From NCBI GenBank assembly GCA_002067405.1, contig MVRP01000003.1:41562-105561 (forward strand): 64,000 bases of DNA, in the 5' to 3' direction. The notes beneath the pieces were generated by a model. It saw only the letters and a list, made by a program, of their open reading frames with translations. It was not told the DNA's origin and did not search any database. How positions within the stretch are numbered: position 1 is the stretch's first letter; each line of letters opens with the position of its first letter. This document shows, in pieces, positions 33,338 to 42,278 of this stretch. Both the position numbers and the translations under genes were made by a program. Source of the stretch: Syntrophorhabdaceae bacterium PtaU1.Bin034 (GTDB lineage Bacteria; Desulfobacterota_G; Syntrophorhabdia; Syntrophorhabdales; WCHB1-27).

Positions 33338-34834
33338 ATGCCATCGAGAATAGCCACAGCGCTGATGGTGATGGTCTTCATCTTTCCTGCCTTTGCGCAC
33401 GCCCTTGTCTGCGGCAAGGACCTGGACGGCGACGGCATGGTAACGGGCCAGGGAGAGACCGCCCAATGCGTGGGTGACGGCGGGACGCTGTGCCCCATAG
33501 GGGCAGTCCAGTGCACTGCGGACAGGAGTGAGCCCACGTGCCCTGACGGCGGTGTATTCGTTCCCGGCAGGGACCGGTGCGAGGCCTCCAGCCCGCGCTT
33601 TACCTGTTCCCTCGACGGTCGGTCCTACGATTCTTCCTCCGCCTGCGGCAGTGCCTGCGTGCAAATCGCGGCCTGCACTTCGGTCTTGTTGCCACCTCTC
33701 CATATCCGACTCTACATATGCCCCCTGAACTCGCAGGTCACCTGCGACGAGGCCCACAACTGCTCGGTAGCCGGTACCTGCAGCGGGGATTCGTGTTCTA
33801 CGGGCTACACGTGGGACGGCAGCTTCTGCGCGGCCCCAGCCCAGTGTAGCCGGGGCGTCTACGTCTCCGAGGAGAAGAAGTGCGTTGACCAGGGCGCCTA
33901 TGCGTGTCCCCTTGGCGGGGCCTTCCCCTGTGTGGACAACAACGGGACTGCGCAATGTTCCGCGAATGCCTGCTTCGATCCTTCCGCGCCCGGCAACGAG
34001 GTCACGGAAGAGAGCGACAGCTCCATGCTTCAGGATGATGGTGAAAGGGATAGCGAGGGGAACTGTCTCGGCGCTATTTACATTTTTTCCGGGAGAAGCA
34101 TGGAGTGCAGAACGTCGGGGCATTCGACAGGCTGGAAGAACTGCTGCCTCTCGGGGGAATCTCCACTTGCTGATGATGTGGGAAGTGTCGCGTCATTGTC
34201 TACTGCGGCGAGCACCATAAGCAACGTCTACCACATGGGGCAGATCGCTTACCACGGGAACATGATCGCGAGCGGTGTGGCGGTGGATGTCGCAGGCTTC
34301 ACCCCTGCGGTCCAGACGGGCCTTACTGCCGTGGCCCAATCGGGGAGCGTCATGGAGGGGCTCATGACGTACGCCCAGGCGACGTTCCTCAACCCGACCA
34401 CCCTCGCCATCGCTGCCGCCATGTATCTTATCCAAGAAGCCTTTTTTGCGGGGAGCTGCAACCAGGAGGACGTGGAGACGGCCATGCTGGAGAACTCGGG
34501 GATGTGCCATTACCTGACGACGTACTGTAAAAAGCGGTGGCCCCTCGTCGGCTGTGTCCAGGAAGCCAAGGTGTTCTGCTGTTTCAATTCGAAATTGGCC
34601 CGTGTCGTCCATGAGCAGGGGCGGCCACAGCTGAGCGCCTTTTCACCTGCATGGTTCTACGGCCATTCTTCGGGCAATTGCAGGGGATTCACGGCCTCCG
34701 AGTTCCAGATGCTCGACTTCAGCAAGATGGACCTCTCTGAATACCTGGGAGACATGAAAATCAAAGCGGAAAGCGCGATCCGGGATACGGTTACCGACAA
34801 GGTTCAGCAATACTACCAGGGCACGAGGCCGTGA
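33338..34834 (+). CDS. traN: TraN, mating-pair stabilisation protein
   Basis: Signal peptide, then a cysteine-repeat region (about 25-210) and the conserved TraN C-terminal domain: CRTSGHSTGWKNCC, AGSCNQEDVETAMLENSGMC, VFCCFNSKLARVVHEQGR, CRGFTASEFQMLDFSKMDLS. The 498-residue length is somewhat below F TraN (602). It starts one base after the stop of the previous TraN-like gene. In F, TraN at the outer membrane contacts recipient porins. Confidence 0.88.
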   Translation: MPSRIATALMVMVFIFPAFAHALVCGKDLDGDGMVTGQGETAQCVGDGGTLCPIGAVQCTADRSEPTCPDGGVFVPGRDRCEASSPRFTCSLDGRSYDSSSACGSACVQIAACTSVLLPPLHIRLYICPLNSQVTCDEAHNCSVAGTCSGDSCSTGYTWDGSFCAAPAQCSRGVYVSEEKKCVDQGAYACPLGGAFPCVDNNGTAQCSANACFDPSAPGNEVTEESDSSMLQDDGERDSEGNCLGAIYIFSGRSMECRTSGHSTGWKNCCLSGESPLADDVGSVASLSTAASTISNVYHMGQIAYHGNMIASGVAVDVAGFTPAVQTGLTAVAQSGSVMEGLMTYAQATFLNPTTLAIAAAMYLIQEAFFAGSCNQEDVETAMLENSGMCHYLTTYCKKRWPLVGCVQEAKVFCCFNSKLARVVHEQGRPQLSAFSPAWFYGHSSGNCRGFTASEFQMLDFSKMDLSEYLGDMKIKAESAIRDTVTDKVQQYYQGTRP

Positions 34835-34877
34835 GAGAACCGGGATGTGAGGTCACCTTTTGCCAAACAGGGCACAA

Positions 34878-35516
34878 ATGAAGCATCGTACCGTTACAGC
34901 TCTCATCGTCCTGTGGTGTTTGATATTCCCTGTCGAAGGTAGCGCAAAAGACCTCGGCGTGTTCGGCGCGGTCTACGACATCGCCGAAAAGGATGCTCTG
35001 AAGGAGATCGAAGAAAAAGCCCGGGAAGTCGATATTAGCCGGATCATCAACAGGGGCTATCTCGCAAGAAGGATCAGGAATTACACACCCGGGGACCTGA
35101 AAGATGCGAAGCTGCCCCCGGCCCGGAAAGAGAGGACGTTCCTCGTGGACATGACCTATACACTCGACCGGGACATAACCGATGAGAAAGGGAACCTCAT
35201 CTATCCCAAGGGATACACTTTCAACCCGTTGAACTACGTTGCCTATCCCGGAGTTATCGTTATTCTTGATGGCAAGAGCTCAGTCCAGGTGGCATGGTTC
35301 AAGTATTCGGAGTACAGCAAGGACCTCAAGGTGAAGCTCCTCGTTACCGACGGGTCTTATGTCGAGCTTTCCGAGTCGCTCAAGCGGCCGGTCTTTTACG
35401 CCGGCCGGGCGATGATAGAGGTCTTTCAGATCAAGGCCGTGCCCTCGGTGGTGAAGCAAAGGGGCGCGCTGATGGAGGTGCGGGAGATCCCGGCACCAGA
35501 CAAGAAAGACCGGTAA
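34878..35516 (+). CDS. traW: TraW, pilus assembly protein
   Basis: ATG at 34878 is used; a TTG at 34860 with GAGGT upstream is an alternative. Signal peptide, then KDLGVFGAVYDIAEKDALKE, the typical TraW opening, and later FLVDMTYTLDRDITDEKGNL, PKGYTFNPLNYV and FYAGRAMIEVFQIKAVPSVV, ending in the thioredoxin-like part. Periplasmic, 212 residues. It is the last gene of the block from 21869; the order differs from F, where traW precedes traU directly. Confidence 0.9.
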   Translation: MKHRTVTALIVLWCLIFPVEGSAKDLGVFGAVYDIAEKDALKEIEEKAREVDISRIINRGYLARRIRNYTPGDLKDAKLPPARKERTFLVDMTYTLDRDITDEKGNLIYPKGYTFNPLNYVAYPGVIVILDGKSSVQVAWFKYSEYSKDLKVKLLVTDGSYVELSESLKRPVFYAGRAMIEVFQIKAVPSVVKQRGALMEVREIPAPDKKDR

Positions 35517-35728
35517 CTATTGATGTGCACTATTGCTGTTTACAGGTGCGGGCCTTTTTAGAACTCCTGACCGGGCGTTAATCGTTTCATGCGGCTGCCG
35601 GCAAGGTTTTTCGGGTAGGCGCGTCGTTGATGGTTACCGGTTTTCCTTCCAGCCTGTTCGCAATCCTGTCGGCTTCCTTGCTCCGAATGATAGTCTATTC
35701 AGTCAAGGGAGCTGCGCCTTGAGTTGGG
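35517..35728. other. Gene-free stretch after traW
   Basis: No convincing gene or terminator. Frames in this stretch have poor composition. GGGCCTTTTTAG near 35554 could be a weak termination signal for the traW block. Confidence 0.3.
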
Positions 35729-35947
35729 TTAAGAGAAAAGAGCTTTTCCGATGGCGGGGAGACGTTCGTCCATCTTCTGATCAATTGAGGATAATGCCAA
35801 CTCATGTTTTCGGTTCTCATCGGCGGACATCGCCCTTGTGCCGGTGGAGCCGGTCCTCAGGTGGGTGTTCCTGAAAACATCGAAGACCTCCTCCGCGGAG
35901 TTGTCCGAGAATCAAAACCCATCCCGGCTCTCATAAAAGGCGTTCAT
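35729..35947 (-). pseudogene. Small gene interrupted by in-frame TGA
   Basis: A frame starting with ATG at 35947, in the ATGA overlap with the stop of the HTH gene, would encode 72 residues if the TGA at 35914-35912 (codon 12) were read. After it the frame has good coding character (DNSAEEVFDVFRNTHLRT, then LALSSIDQKMDERLPAIGKA). The simplest explanation is a TGG-to-TGA nonsense change. A selenocysteine reading is unlikely, as no SECIS-like hairpin follows. Confidence 0.4.
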
Positions 35948-36192
35948 CCCTGCTCGCCCTTCGGCTTTGCCGGCTTCCTGCCTCGCTTCTTCCCTTCCAT
36001 CTCCGCCCCTGTCTGCTGCTCTATAAAGCGTTCCACTTCCTTCCGTGTGAAAAGTGTTCGGCCCCCGATCTTTGTGGGGATGAGCTTCCCCTTCCCGATG
36101 AGTTTGTGAAGGGTAGCCTTCGAGATCCGAAGTAGTTTCGTGACGTCAACGATGGTGAGAAGCCTGAGGTCGTCTTCCATAGCCACAAGCAT
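35944..36192 (-). CDS. Excisionase/MerR-like HTH DNA-binding protein
   Basis: From ATG at 36192 (or 36180) the product has a winged-helix HTH of the HTH_17 type: LLTIVDVTKLLRISKATLHK, LIGKGKLIPTKIGGRTLF, TRKEVERFIEQ. A lysine- and arginine-rich tail follows. Such proteins act as Xis or small regulators. It is on the minus strand between two transfer operons and faces an AT-rich divergent promoter region, so it may control the transfer genes. The next minus-strand frame is broken. Confidence 0.75.
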   Translation of the reverse strand: MLVAMEDDLRLLTIVDVTKLLRISKATLHKLIGKGKLIPTKIGGRTLFTRKEVERFIEQQTGAEMEGKKRGRKPAKPKGEQG

Positions 36193-36247
36193 ATCTCTAA
36201 CAAAATGCAAGAGCAACGATAAAAATATGAGGAAGTCCGGGAAAATC

Positions 36248-36277
36248 TTGACAAATATTATTACTACAGACTATAAT
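36248..36277 (+). promoter_or_regulatory. Sigma70-type promoter before the small gene at 36378
   Basis: TTGACA (36248-36253) and TATAAT (36272-36277) are perfect boxes 18 bases apart in a strongly AT-rich patch with short palindromes (ATCGATATTA). It faces the small gene and, beyond it, the traU operon. It is a likely target of the HTH protein encoded divergently. Confidence 0.75.
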
Positions 36278-36377
36278 CGATATTAATGTATTTTTACAGA
36301 ATTTTAGATACTTAAATAAAAAACCACGATAGAAACGATTACCGCCGGGGAACGGATCACGGGACCGAGGTTCAGAA

Positions 36378-36626
36378 ATGACGATCAAAGAACGAAAGGC
36401 TCTCAATGAATTGACCGTGGAAGACTATCGAAAGGCTCTCAGAGAGATTCAAGGTCACCTGGCGGCGTGCGTTGGCGGCCTGATTATGCTCGCCGGGTAC
36501 CTCGCATCCGACCTCTCCCTTGATTCCGACAACACCACTTGTGTGTTGTCGAGTGCGGAGGACGTCGTCCGGTCTGCTTCTGAATCCGTCAAGAAGGCCC
36601 TCGATTGTACATACGCATTGTTGTAG
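36378..36626 (+). CDS. Small protein of unknown function
   Basis: The 82-residue product starts with MTIKERKALNELTVEDYRKA, has a hydrophobic middle (ACVGGLIMLAGYLASDL) and ends in a helix. GAGG lies eight bases before the ATG and a consensus promoter about 100 bases upstream. No family recognised; it may be a small regulator or membrane-associated protein. Confidence 0.6.
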   Translation: MTIKERKALNELTVEDYRKALREIQGHLAACVGGLIMLAGYLASDLSLDSDNTTCVLSSAEDVVRSASESVKKALDCTYALL

Positions 36627-36639
36627 TCCGCTCTCTCAC

Positions 36640-36952
36640 ATAGCCCTGAACGGGCATTCTGTGGGGAGGTGGGACAATACCTTCCTCCCCTGCTGCTCCG
36701 GCGCGCGGTAGCAGCTCGCAGACAGCCCCAGTAAGAACAAATCACCCGAGTCCTCCCGTCTCTCCGCAGTCCTTCGCCGAGACCGGGGACCTCACTGCTG
36801 CGATTGGAACATGCGTAAACCGCGTATCGTCCCACACTCGTCGGCATCCCTCCGGATCGCCCGCAAAACGCCTTGCCTTCGGCGATTGAGTGGGTCTTGA
36901 GAACCGACGGGTAAAGGAGGCCCCACACGGCCCGTCCGCGGTGTTCTCGAAA
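36640..36952. other. GC-rich structured non-coding stretch before traU
   Basis: No frame is convincing on either strand. Self-complementary parts include GGGGAGG..CCTCCCC (36664-36691) and GCTGCT..AGCAGC (36693-36716) enclosing GCGGTAGC (36706-36713), which resembles the core of the ops element read by RfaH-type NusG paralogues. Further arms lie at 36850-36890. An RNA leader, a noncoding RNA or an origin of transfer are all possible. Confidence 0.4.
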
Positions 36953-36961
36953 AAGTAATAT
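36953..36961 (+). promoter_or_regulatory. Operon-head motif copy 5 (AAGTAATAT)
   Basis: The 9-mer stands 52 bases before the traU start, at the head of the second transfer operon. No -35 box at the usual distance. Confidence 0.5.
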
Positions 36962-37013
36962 GTGTGAAGATCACAATTTTTTGCCTGGGACGGTCGTTCC
37001 CGGAGGGAAGCGG

Positions 37014-38054
37014 ATGGACATCAAACGATCAGATGAAGTTCACAGGTTTGACCATGGCCGAAACCGGCCGGGTGGAATTACAGCGTCCTTTGTCTGCTGC
37101 TGGGCCGTCTTTTATCTCTTTTGCGGCACCGGTATTTCCCACGCCGTCTGCAAGGCCGACTTCTTCAACCCCGTTACGGATATATGCTGGCAGTGCATAT
37201 TCCCCGTGAGGATGGGCGGGATCGACATCATCGGCTCCGACATCGACAGCCCTTCGGACAACGTGGGCAACGGCCTGTGCCTGTGCAGCAACACGCTCGG
37301 CATCTCCGCCTCCTTCTGGGAACCCGCGCGGATCATAGAGACCGTGAAGGACCCGTATTGCTTCAACCTGATCGGAGCATCACTTGGAAACGAAGCCTTT
37401 CTCGGCGGTTCCACCCAGGCGGGAGAGCCGAAGGCGAGCATGTTCGCCCAGGCGCATTACTACCTCCTCAACGTCTGGTCTTTTCTTGATCTCTTTCTCG
37501 ACCTGCCATGCCTGGAACCGACCGGCTTTGACGTCGCTTATATCACCGAAGTCGATCCCACCTGGAACGACGACCTTCTCGCCTTTCTACTCAACCCCGA
37601 GGCAATCCTCTTCGGCAACCCCGTCCTCCAGATGGCCTGCATGGCCGATAGTGTGGCCTCGAACATAAGCACTCCCATAGATGCCCTTTTCTGGTGCATG
37701 GGGAGCTGGGGGAGTGCCTACCCCTTAGCGGGCCACAAGCAGAACGACGACTACATACAGGACAATGCGGCCCTCGCGGCCCGGATGATCTACAAGCTCA
37801 GTCGGGAGCTGGTGCTGTGGGATACGGCAAGCAACGTGTGCGGGGCCGTCATGTGGCCCATCTGGCAGAAGAGCCACTACCGGCTCCAGGCGATGAAGCC
37901 GGTGCGGGATATGACGTGCCACCCTATCGGGAGAAGCGGCCTCATCTGGTCGTCCATGAAGAACCCTCCCTACAGTGCCTCAGGTAATGCCTCTGATAAC
38001 TTCGACTGGGTCATGTTCAGAAAGAAGCTGTGTTGTCTCGGGTGGTCGCTGTGA
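37014..38054 (+). CDS. traU: TraU, DNA-transfer protein
   Basis: ATG at 37014 has GGAGG eight bases upstream and is preferred over 36960. After an N-terminal stretch and a signal segment (FVCCWAVFYLFCGTGISHAV) comes the TraU core: CKADFFNPVTDICWQCIFPV, IDIIGSDIDSP, CLCSNTLG, FWEPARIIETV, DALFWCMGSWGSAYPLAGHK and a final KKLCCLGW. Ten or more cysteines are conserved. The protein is periplasmic and needed for DNA transfer more than for pilus formation. Confidence 0.93.
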   Translation: MDIKRSDEVHRFDHGRNRPGGITASFVCCWAVFYLFCGTGISHAVCKADFFNPVTDICWQCIFPVRMGGIDIIGSDIDSPSDNVGNGLCLCSNTLGISASFWEPARIIETVKDPYCFNLIGASLGNEAFLGGSTQAGEPKASMFAQAHYYLLNVWSFLDLFLDLPCLEPTGFDVAYITEVDPTWNDDLLAFLLNPEAILFGNPVLQMACMADSVASNISTPIDALFWCMGSWGSAYPLAGHKQNDDYIQDNAALAARMIYKLSRELVLWDTASNVCGAVMWPIWQKSHYRLQAMKPVRDMTCHPIGRSGLIWSSMKNPPYSASGNASDNFDWVMFRKKLCCLGWSL

Positions 38055-39073
38055 GGGTACAACGTCTCACGATCATAGCCGTTGTACTGTCCCTTCTTCC
38101 GCAACCCGCTTTGTCAAAGACGGTATTCATCGATACGCCAAGCTTCTGCGCACGGGTGGAGAAGATCAAGGGCAATCTGGTCGATGTGACGGATGCGAAG
38201 GAACCGTGTTTCATGGAAGGCCCGGGCAAAGCGACCGTAGAGGTGGGAGAGGAGGTCAAAGAGATCGACGTCTATCTGAACGGAACGTACTGGAAAAGAG
38301 TTTCCACGGCGTCTCAGCCTCTGTCTCCCGGCGACATCGGTAACATCCTCGAACAATCGAAGAAACACGGCAAGACGCCCGCCATCCCAGAGAACCGGCA
38401 CGATACCGAGGCGTTGCGTTTGGCCGAGGATCTGTCGCGCTACGCTCAATCCGCCGAGTTCCAAGAAAGAATAGAATCCGAAAAAGCTCGCCTTTATAGC
38501 GAAGTCTACGGAAGCCAGGGGGACAATCAGCAAGAAACAGCCAAGACTCCGGGAAAGATAGGCAAGCTTTCTCCCCACGAGCGGATCTATCTCTTCATCT
38601 CGTCCTCCGTTCCCATCTCCACCTTGAGGCATTACATCCAGGCGATAAGCGACCTGGTTGAGCCCAACATCAGGGTCGTCATGCGCGGTTTCGTGGGAGG
38701 GGCGAGGTTTGTCAAACCCACGGTGGCCTTTCTCAAAGACGTCCTCTTTGTCGACCCGGAGTGCGATCCCGGTCGAGAGCACTGCCGCACCCAGGGCGTC
38801 GAGGTCGTCATCGACCCTCTGCTTTTCAGGCGGTATCGCGTCGAGAGAGTGCCGGCATTTGTGTATGTCCCATCGATCACCATCATGGATAGCCAGGCGA
38901 GCGAAGGGCTGGACAGCAACGGGATATCGGATCACTACCTCGTCTACGGTGACGTGAGCATCGAGTATGCGCTCAGGCTCTTTGCGAGCGAGCGCAAGAG
39001 TCCGGGCGTCGAGGCACTGCTTACATCGCGTCGAGAGAGCGAAAGCGGAGTTCTGGCAAACCCAGGAGAATAG
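38051..39073 (+). CDS. trbC: TrbC, F-type pilus assembly protein
   Basis: GTG at 38051 overlaps the traU stop (GTGA) and gives a proper signal peptide; an upstream TTG at 38030 does not. The C-terminal half is the TrbC domain: IYLFISSSVPISTLRHYIQA, VMRGFVGGARFVKPTVAFLK, VVIDPLLFRRYRVERVPAFV, YLVYGDVSIEYAL. At 340 residues it is longer than F TrbC (212) by an N-terminal extension. In F, TrbC works with TraW in the periplasm. Confidence 0.88.
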   Translation: MRVQRLTIIAVVLSLLPQPALSKTVFIDTPSFCARVEKIKGNLVDVTDAKEPCFMEGPGKATVEVGEEVKEIDVYLNGTYWKRVSTASQPLSPGDIGNILEQSKKHGKTPAIPENRHDTEALRLAEDLSRYAQSAEFQERIESEKARLYSEVYGSQGDNQQETAKTPGKIGKLSPHERIYLFISSSVPISTLRHYIQAISDLVEPNIRVVMRGFVGGARFVKPTVAFLKDVLFVDPECDPGREHCRTQGVEVVIDPLLFRRYRVERVPAFVYVPSITIMDSQASEGLDSNGISDHYLVYGDVSIEYALRLFASERKSPGVEALLTSRRESESGVLANPGE

Positions 39074-39086
39074 TGGAGGATTCGAA

Positions 39087-39404
39087 GTGATAGGATCGAA
39101 TGAGATCAAGAAACCGCCGTCATGGGTAGCGGTAGTCGTGCTCACGATTATTTTGAGCATCCTTTCTTCCGTGGTCTCGGTTGCGGTGTACGACCGGTTC
39201 TTCGCGCAGAAGGTGGTGACCGCGAACATCAGCAGGTTCGTGATGGACCAGAGGGAACTCTACTTTCAAGGCAAGATCGACAAGGAGCAGTACATCAACA
39301 GTCTCACGCGCTTTATCGAGCTCCTGAAAAGCCAACCGAAGAACAGGGTCATCATACTGGAGGACGTCGTTGCTGCCAACGCGGAAAAACTGGAACCGAG
39401 ATAA
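39087..39404 (+). CDS. trbI: TrbI, F-type pilus assembly protein
   Basis: GTG at 39087 follows GTGGAGG. The 105-residue protein has one membrane helix (VAVVVLTIILSILSSVVSVA), then VYDRFFAQKVVTANISRFV, the hallmark of TrbI proteins, and a periplasmic helical part. F TrbI is 128 residues. It overlaps the peptidase gene by 35 bases. Confidence 0.85.
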   Translation: MIGSNEIKKPPSWVAVVVLTIILSILSSVVSVAVYDRFFAQKVVTANISRFVMDQRELYFQGKIDKEQYINSLTRFIELLKSQPKNRVIILEDVVAANAEKLEPR

Positions 39405-39924
39405 GACGGCAAAGTGCCTGATGCTGCTGTCTGCTTTTGCATTCGGCCTTCTCATACCGGGCAGGTTCTCGGTAACCACGACGCCCTCGCTGGTTCATCG
39501 CATCTATCTCGTGTCGAGGATATCGGACGCCAGGGAGATCAGGAAGGGGAGCTACGTGCTCTTCCCGATGCGGATGGCATACGTGAGCAGCGGACAGGTG
39601 ATTGACGTCATGGGCGTGGCTGTCGCCGACCAGAGACGCAGGCACCCTGAGACGGCACTCACCCCGGCTATGAAGATCGCCCGTTGTCTGCCGGGAGAAC
39701 ACCTGACCGTGTCGGAGCGGCTGTACTACTGCAATGCCGAATACCTGGGACGGGCCAAGGAGTACTCCCTCAAGGGCGAGAAGGTTGAGAACTTTGTCTA
39801 TAACGGCGTTGTGCCCTCAGGGAAGGTCTTCGTCATGGGCGAGCACAAAGACAGTCTTGACTCCCGGTACTTCGGCTTTATCGAGGCGGGACATGTTACG
39901 GCGATCGGTCATCCTCTTTATTAG
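39370..39924 (+). CDS. TraF-type signal peptidase (S26)
   Basis: TTG at 39370 with GGAGG five bases before it is the likely start. One N-terminal membrane helix precedes the S26 motif with the catalytic serine in TTTPSLVHRIYLV. Later come CLPGEHLTV and GEHKDSLDSRYFGFI, the box E region of this family. At 184 residues it matches conjugative TraF peptidases, which process pilins or other transfer proteins. The exact lysine is not certain by eye. Confidence 0.85.
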   Translation: MLPTRKNWNRDKTAKCLMLLSAFAFGLLIPGRFSVTTTPSLVHRIYLVSRISDAREIRKGSYVLFPMRMAYVSSGQVIDVMGVAVADQRRRHPETALTPAMKIARCLPGEHLTVSERLYYCNAEYLGRAKEYSLKGEKVENFVYNGVVPSGKVFVMGEHKDSLDSRYFGFIEAGHVTAIGHPLY

Positions 39925-40792
39925 TCTCTCCCTTCTCGGCAGCGCGGTTGTGGCCGAAGAAGTAACCCCGGTCCGGGAGGCCGATCAGATGCAGCAGAGG
40001 ATCCCTTACTACAAAGACTACAAGCGAGGTTGGTACTGGTATGAAAGAGAGCAGCCGAAGAAAGACGAGCCGAGAGCGGATGCGGCCCCGAAGCACCGCG
40101 TACCGGTGCTCAAGGATTATACGGCCCAAATGCTCTGGAACATGCATCCCGATGATTTCCAGGCGCTTCTCATGGATTTTCAGAAGAAGGCGGTCATGAT
40201 GCCGAGCGAACGCAGTGTCGCCGAATACTATTACGTCCAGGACATAGCCCGAAGAAAGTCCCTCGCCTTCGCGAACGTGACGGCCGCGGTCATGCAGAAA
40301 TACCCCGAGCTATCGGTCGCAAAGGATTATCCCACCGCCACGCCCGGCAGAAGCGCCCTGACCCGGATGGAACAGGATGAGGTCGCGAAGAAGATCAGGG
40401 GATCGGCCGCGGATTACGGCCTGATCTACTTCTTTTCATCGACGTGCCAGTATTGCGTCGAGCAGGAAAAGATCGTCGGGTACTTCGAGGAGCGATACGG
40501 GTGGGAGGTCAAAAGGATCGATCTCACCCAAAATACGGGCCTTGCCTCCCTGTTCAACGTGACTACGGTACCGACCATCATTCTCGTCTTTCGTCACAGT
40601 CAAGATCCTATTGTCGTTTCTGCCGGCGTGGTGTCATTGGAAGATATGGAAGAGAGGATTTACCGTGGCATACGGCTCCTCGCGGGGGAGATATCGCCCG
40701 AGGAGTACAGCCTCTATGAGTTCCAGAGGGGAAGCACCTTCGACGTGCATGCGCCGCTTTTGAGAGAACGAGAAGTCCAGGGAGGTAAGTGA
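39893..40792 (+). CDS. traF: TraF, thioredoxin-fold conjugation protein
   Basis: ATG at 39893 lies within the end of the peptidase gene and gives a clean signal peptide. The F-type TraF pattern follows: YKDYKRGWYWYERE, ALLMDFQKKAVMMPSERSVA, EYYYVQDIARRKSLAFANV. The C-terminal thioredoxin fold keeps Cys185-Gln-Tyr-Cys188 and the cis-proline in VTTVPTIILVF. F TraF lacks the CxxC, so this one may be redox-active, closer to TrbB. Periplasmic, 299 residues. Confidence 0.9.
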   Translation: MLRRSVILFISLSLLGSAVVAEEVTPVREADQMQQRIPYYKDYKRGWYWYEREQPKKDEPRADAAPKHRVPVLKDYTAQMLWNMHPDDFQALLMDFQKKAVMMPSERSVAEYYYVQDIARRKSLAFANVTAAVMQKYPELSVAKDYPTATPGRSALTRMEQDEVAKKIRGSAADYGLIYFFSSTCQYCVEQEKIVGYFEERYGWEVKRIDLTQNTGLASLFNVTTVPTIILVFRHSQDPIVVSAGVVSLEDMEERIYRGIRLLAGEISPEEYSLYEFQRGSTFDVHAPLLREREVQGGK

Positions 40793-40793
40793 A

Positions 40794-42278
40794 ATGAGGA
40801 CCGAACGTAATCGATTCTTCATAAGGTTTTTTGGGGGAAGGAAGACCAGCCATATCCTGTTACCCTTCCTCGCCGTCCTTCTGCTGGGGCTTCTGGTCGG
40901 GACCGTCGCCCGGGCAGGGTTCGTCGACGACTGGATCACGCAAAAGGCGGAAACCTCGCCGGGGTACTTCGAGGGGCAGAAACGAGGCTACTTCACCGGG
41001 GGGAGCTTTTCGGCGAGGTGGCCGCAAACAAGGGACTATCTCATGTCCTTTGAGCCGCCAAGGCTGAAATTCGGGTGCGGAGGGATCGACGCCTTCATGG
41101 GAGGTTTCTCCTTCATGAACTTCGAGTACCTGGTCCAGAAGCTCCAGCGCATTCTCCAGGCCGCTCCCGCCGCGGCCTTTGACCTCGCGTTGAAGAACCT
41201 TTGCGAGCCCTGCTCGAATGTCATCAAGTCCATGGAGGCGATATCGGACAGCCTCAATAGCCTCCAGCTTGACGACTGCAAGGCGGGCTCCGTCCTTGCG
41301 GCAAAGCTCATGGACCCTTTCACGGACAACGCGAAGATCCACGCTGAAGCGAGAAAGGAGTACGCCCTGGGTAAGGGTATCCAGGACCTCCCCCAGAAGC
41401 TCACGGACATCTGGAAGTCGAACGACCACAAGGACGATCAGCCCGCGCAGGAGCTGACCTCCGAATGCCCCCAGGCCATAAAGGATACGTTTGCCACACC
41501 GGGGAGTACGTTGCTCCAGAGAATCTTCGAGAAGAGGGGGTACCCGGCAAGCCATGCAGATCTCGTGAGGGGTCTTGTCGGTGATGTGATGGTAGCCGAT
41601 TTCAGCGAGAATCAACAGGGCTTTGCCTTTGTTCCTCCCTGCACGGAGAACAAGCCCCATGATACGTACAGCTTTTTCTCGGGCAACATCTACACGAGAC
41701 CCATGAACGGGAATGACTATGGTGCCTGCGTCGTCGCGACGGATACGAACGCCAACCTCCAGCAATGGGCGGTGGACAAGCTCGGTTCCATCTACCAGAA
41801 GATGCAGGACAAGACGGCCCTTACCTCAGAGGAACAGGCCTTCATCGACGCGGTGCCAATCCCTGTCGGCGTCTCCCTGAAGGTTGCCATGACCACGAAA
41901 CAGGGGAACCAGGTGATGGCGTCTCTTGCCATGATCATGGCAAGAGCCTATGCATACGGGATGATGAGCGACCTCTACGGCGAGGTCATCCAGGGCATCT
42001 ACACGGCCCAGGCCCTCCTCTCGAAGCAGGGCCAGTCACCCAAACCGGGATGCAGCATCGATCTCCTGTCAGGAGGCATTGCCGCCATGGACGACCTGGC
42101 AAGACGGACACTCGCCTTCGCGACCAACGTCAAGCAGGACTATGCCAATTCCCTCCACGAGCACACGGCGGTGATGGACGTGGCGCGGCGATATGAGGAG
42201 TTCCGGAAGATCTCCGAAGACAAGCTCTCCAAAGCCTTTTCTCCCGGCCTCGCGGGAAGAGTGGTAGGCGGGTTGTAG
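40794..42278 (+). CDS. traH: TraH, pilus assembly protein
   Basis: A long signal segment precedes the TraH core: YFTGGSFSARWPQTRDYLMS, LKFGCGGIDAFMGGFSFMNF, LCEPCSNVIKSMEAISDSLN and a C-terminal coiled coil. The 494-residue length is close to F TraH (458). It acts with TraF and TraG at the outer membrane in pilus extension. The stop codon overlaps the traG start by one base. Confidence 0.93.
   Translation: MRTERNRFFIRFFGGRKTSHILLPFLAVLLLGLLVGTVARAGFVDDWITQKAETSPGYFEGQKRGYFTGGSFSARWPQTRDYLMSFEPPRLKFGCGGIDAFMGGFSFMNFEYLVQKLQRILQAAPAAAFDLALKNLCEPCSNVIKSMEAISDSLNSLQLDDCKAGSVLAAKLMDPFTDNAKIHAEARKEYALGKGIQDLPQKLTDIWKSNDHKDDQPAQELTSECPQAIKDTFATPGSTLLQRIFEKRGYPASHADLVRGLVGDVMVADFSENQQGFAFVPPCTENKPHDTYSFFSGNIYTRPMNGNDYGACVVATDTNANLQQWAVDKLGSIYQKMQDKTALTSEEQAFIDAVPIPVGVSLKVAMTTKQGNQVMASLAMIMARAYAYGMMSDLYGEVIQGIYTAQALLSKQGQSPKPGCSIDLLSGGIAAMDDLARRTLAFATNVKQDYANSLHEHTAVMDVARRYEEFRKISEDKLSKAFSPGLAGRVVGGL

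Noticed and set aside
35912..35914. Selenocysteine at the in-frame TGA
   Set aside because: The following bases form only a short palindrome without a proper loop or SECIS features; a nonsense mutation is simpler.
36455..36928. Minus-strand frame of 157 codons before traU
   Set aside because: Composition is arginine- and glycine-rich without family features, and it has no ribosome site; more likely non-coding structured DNA.
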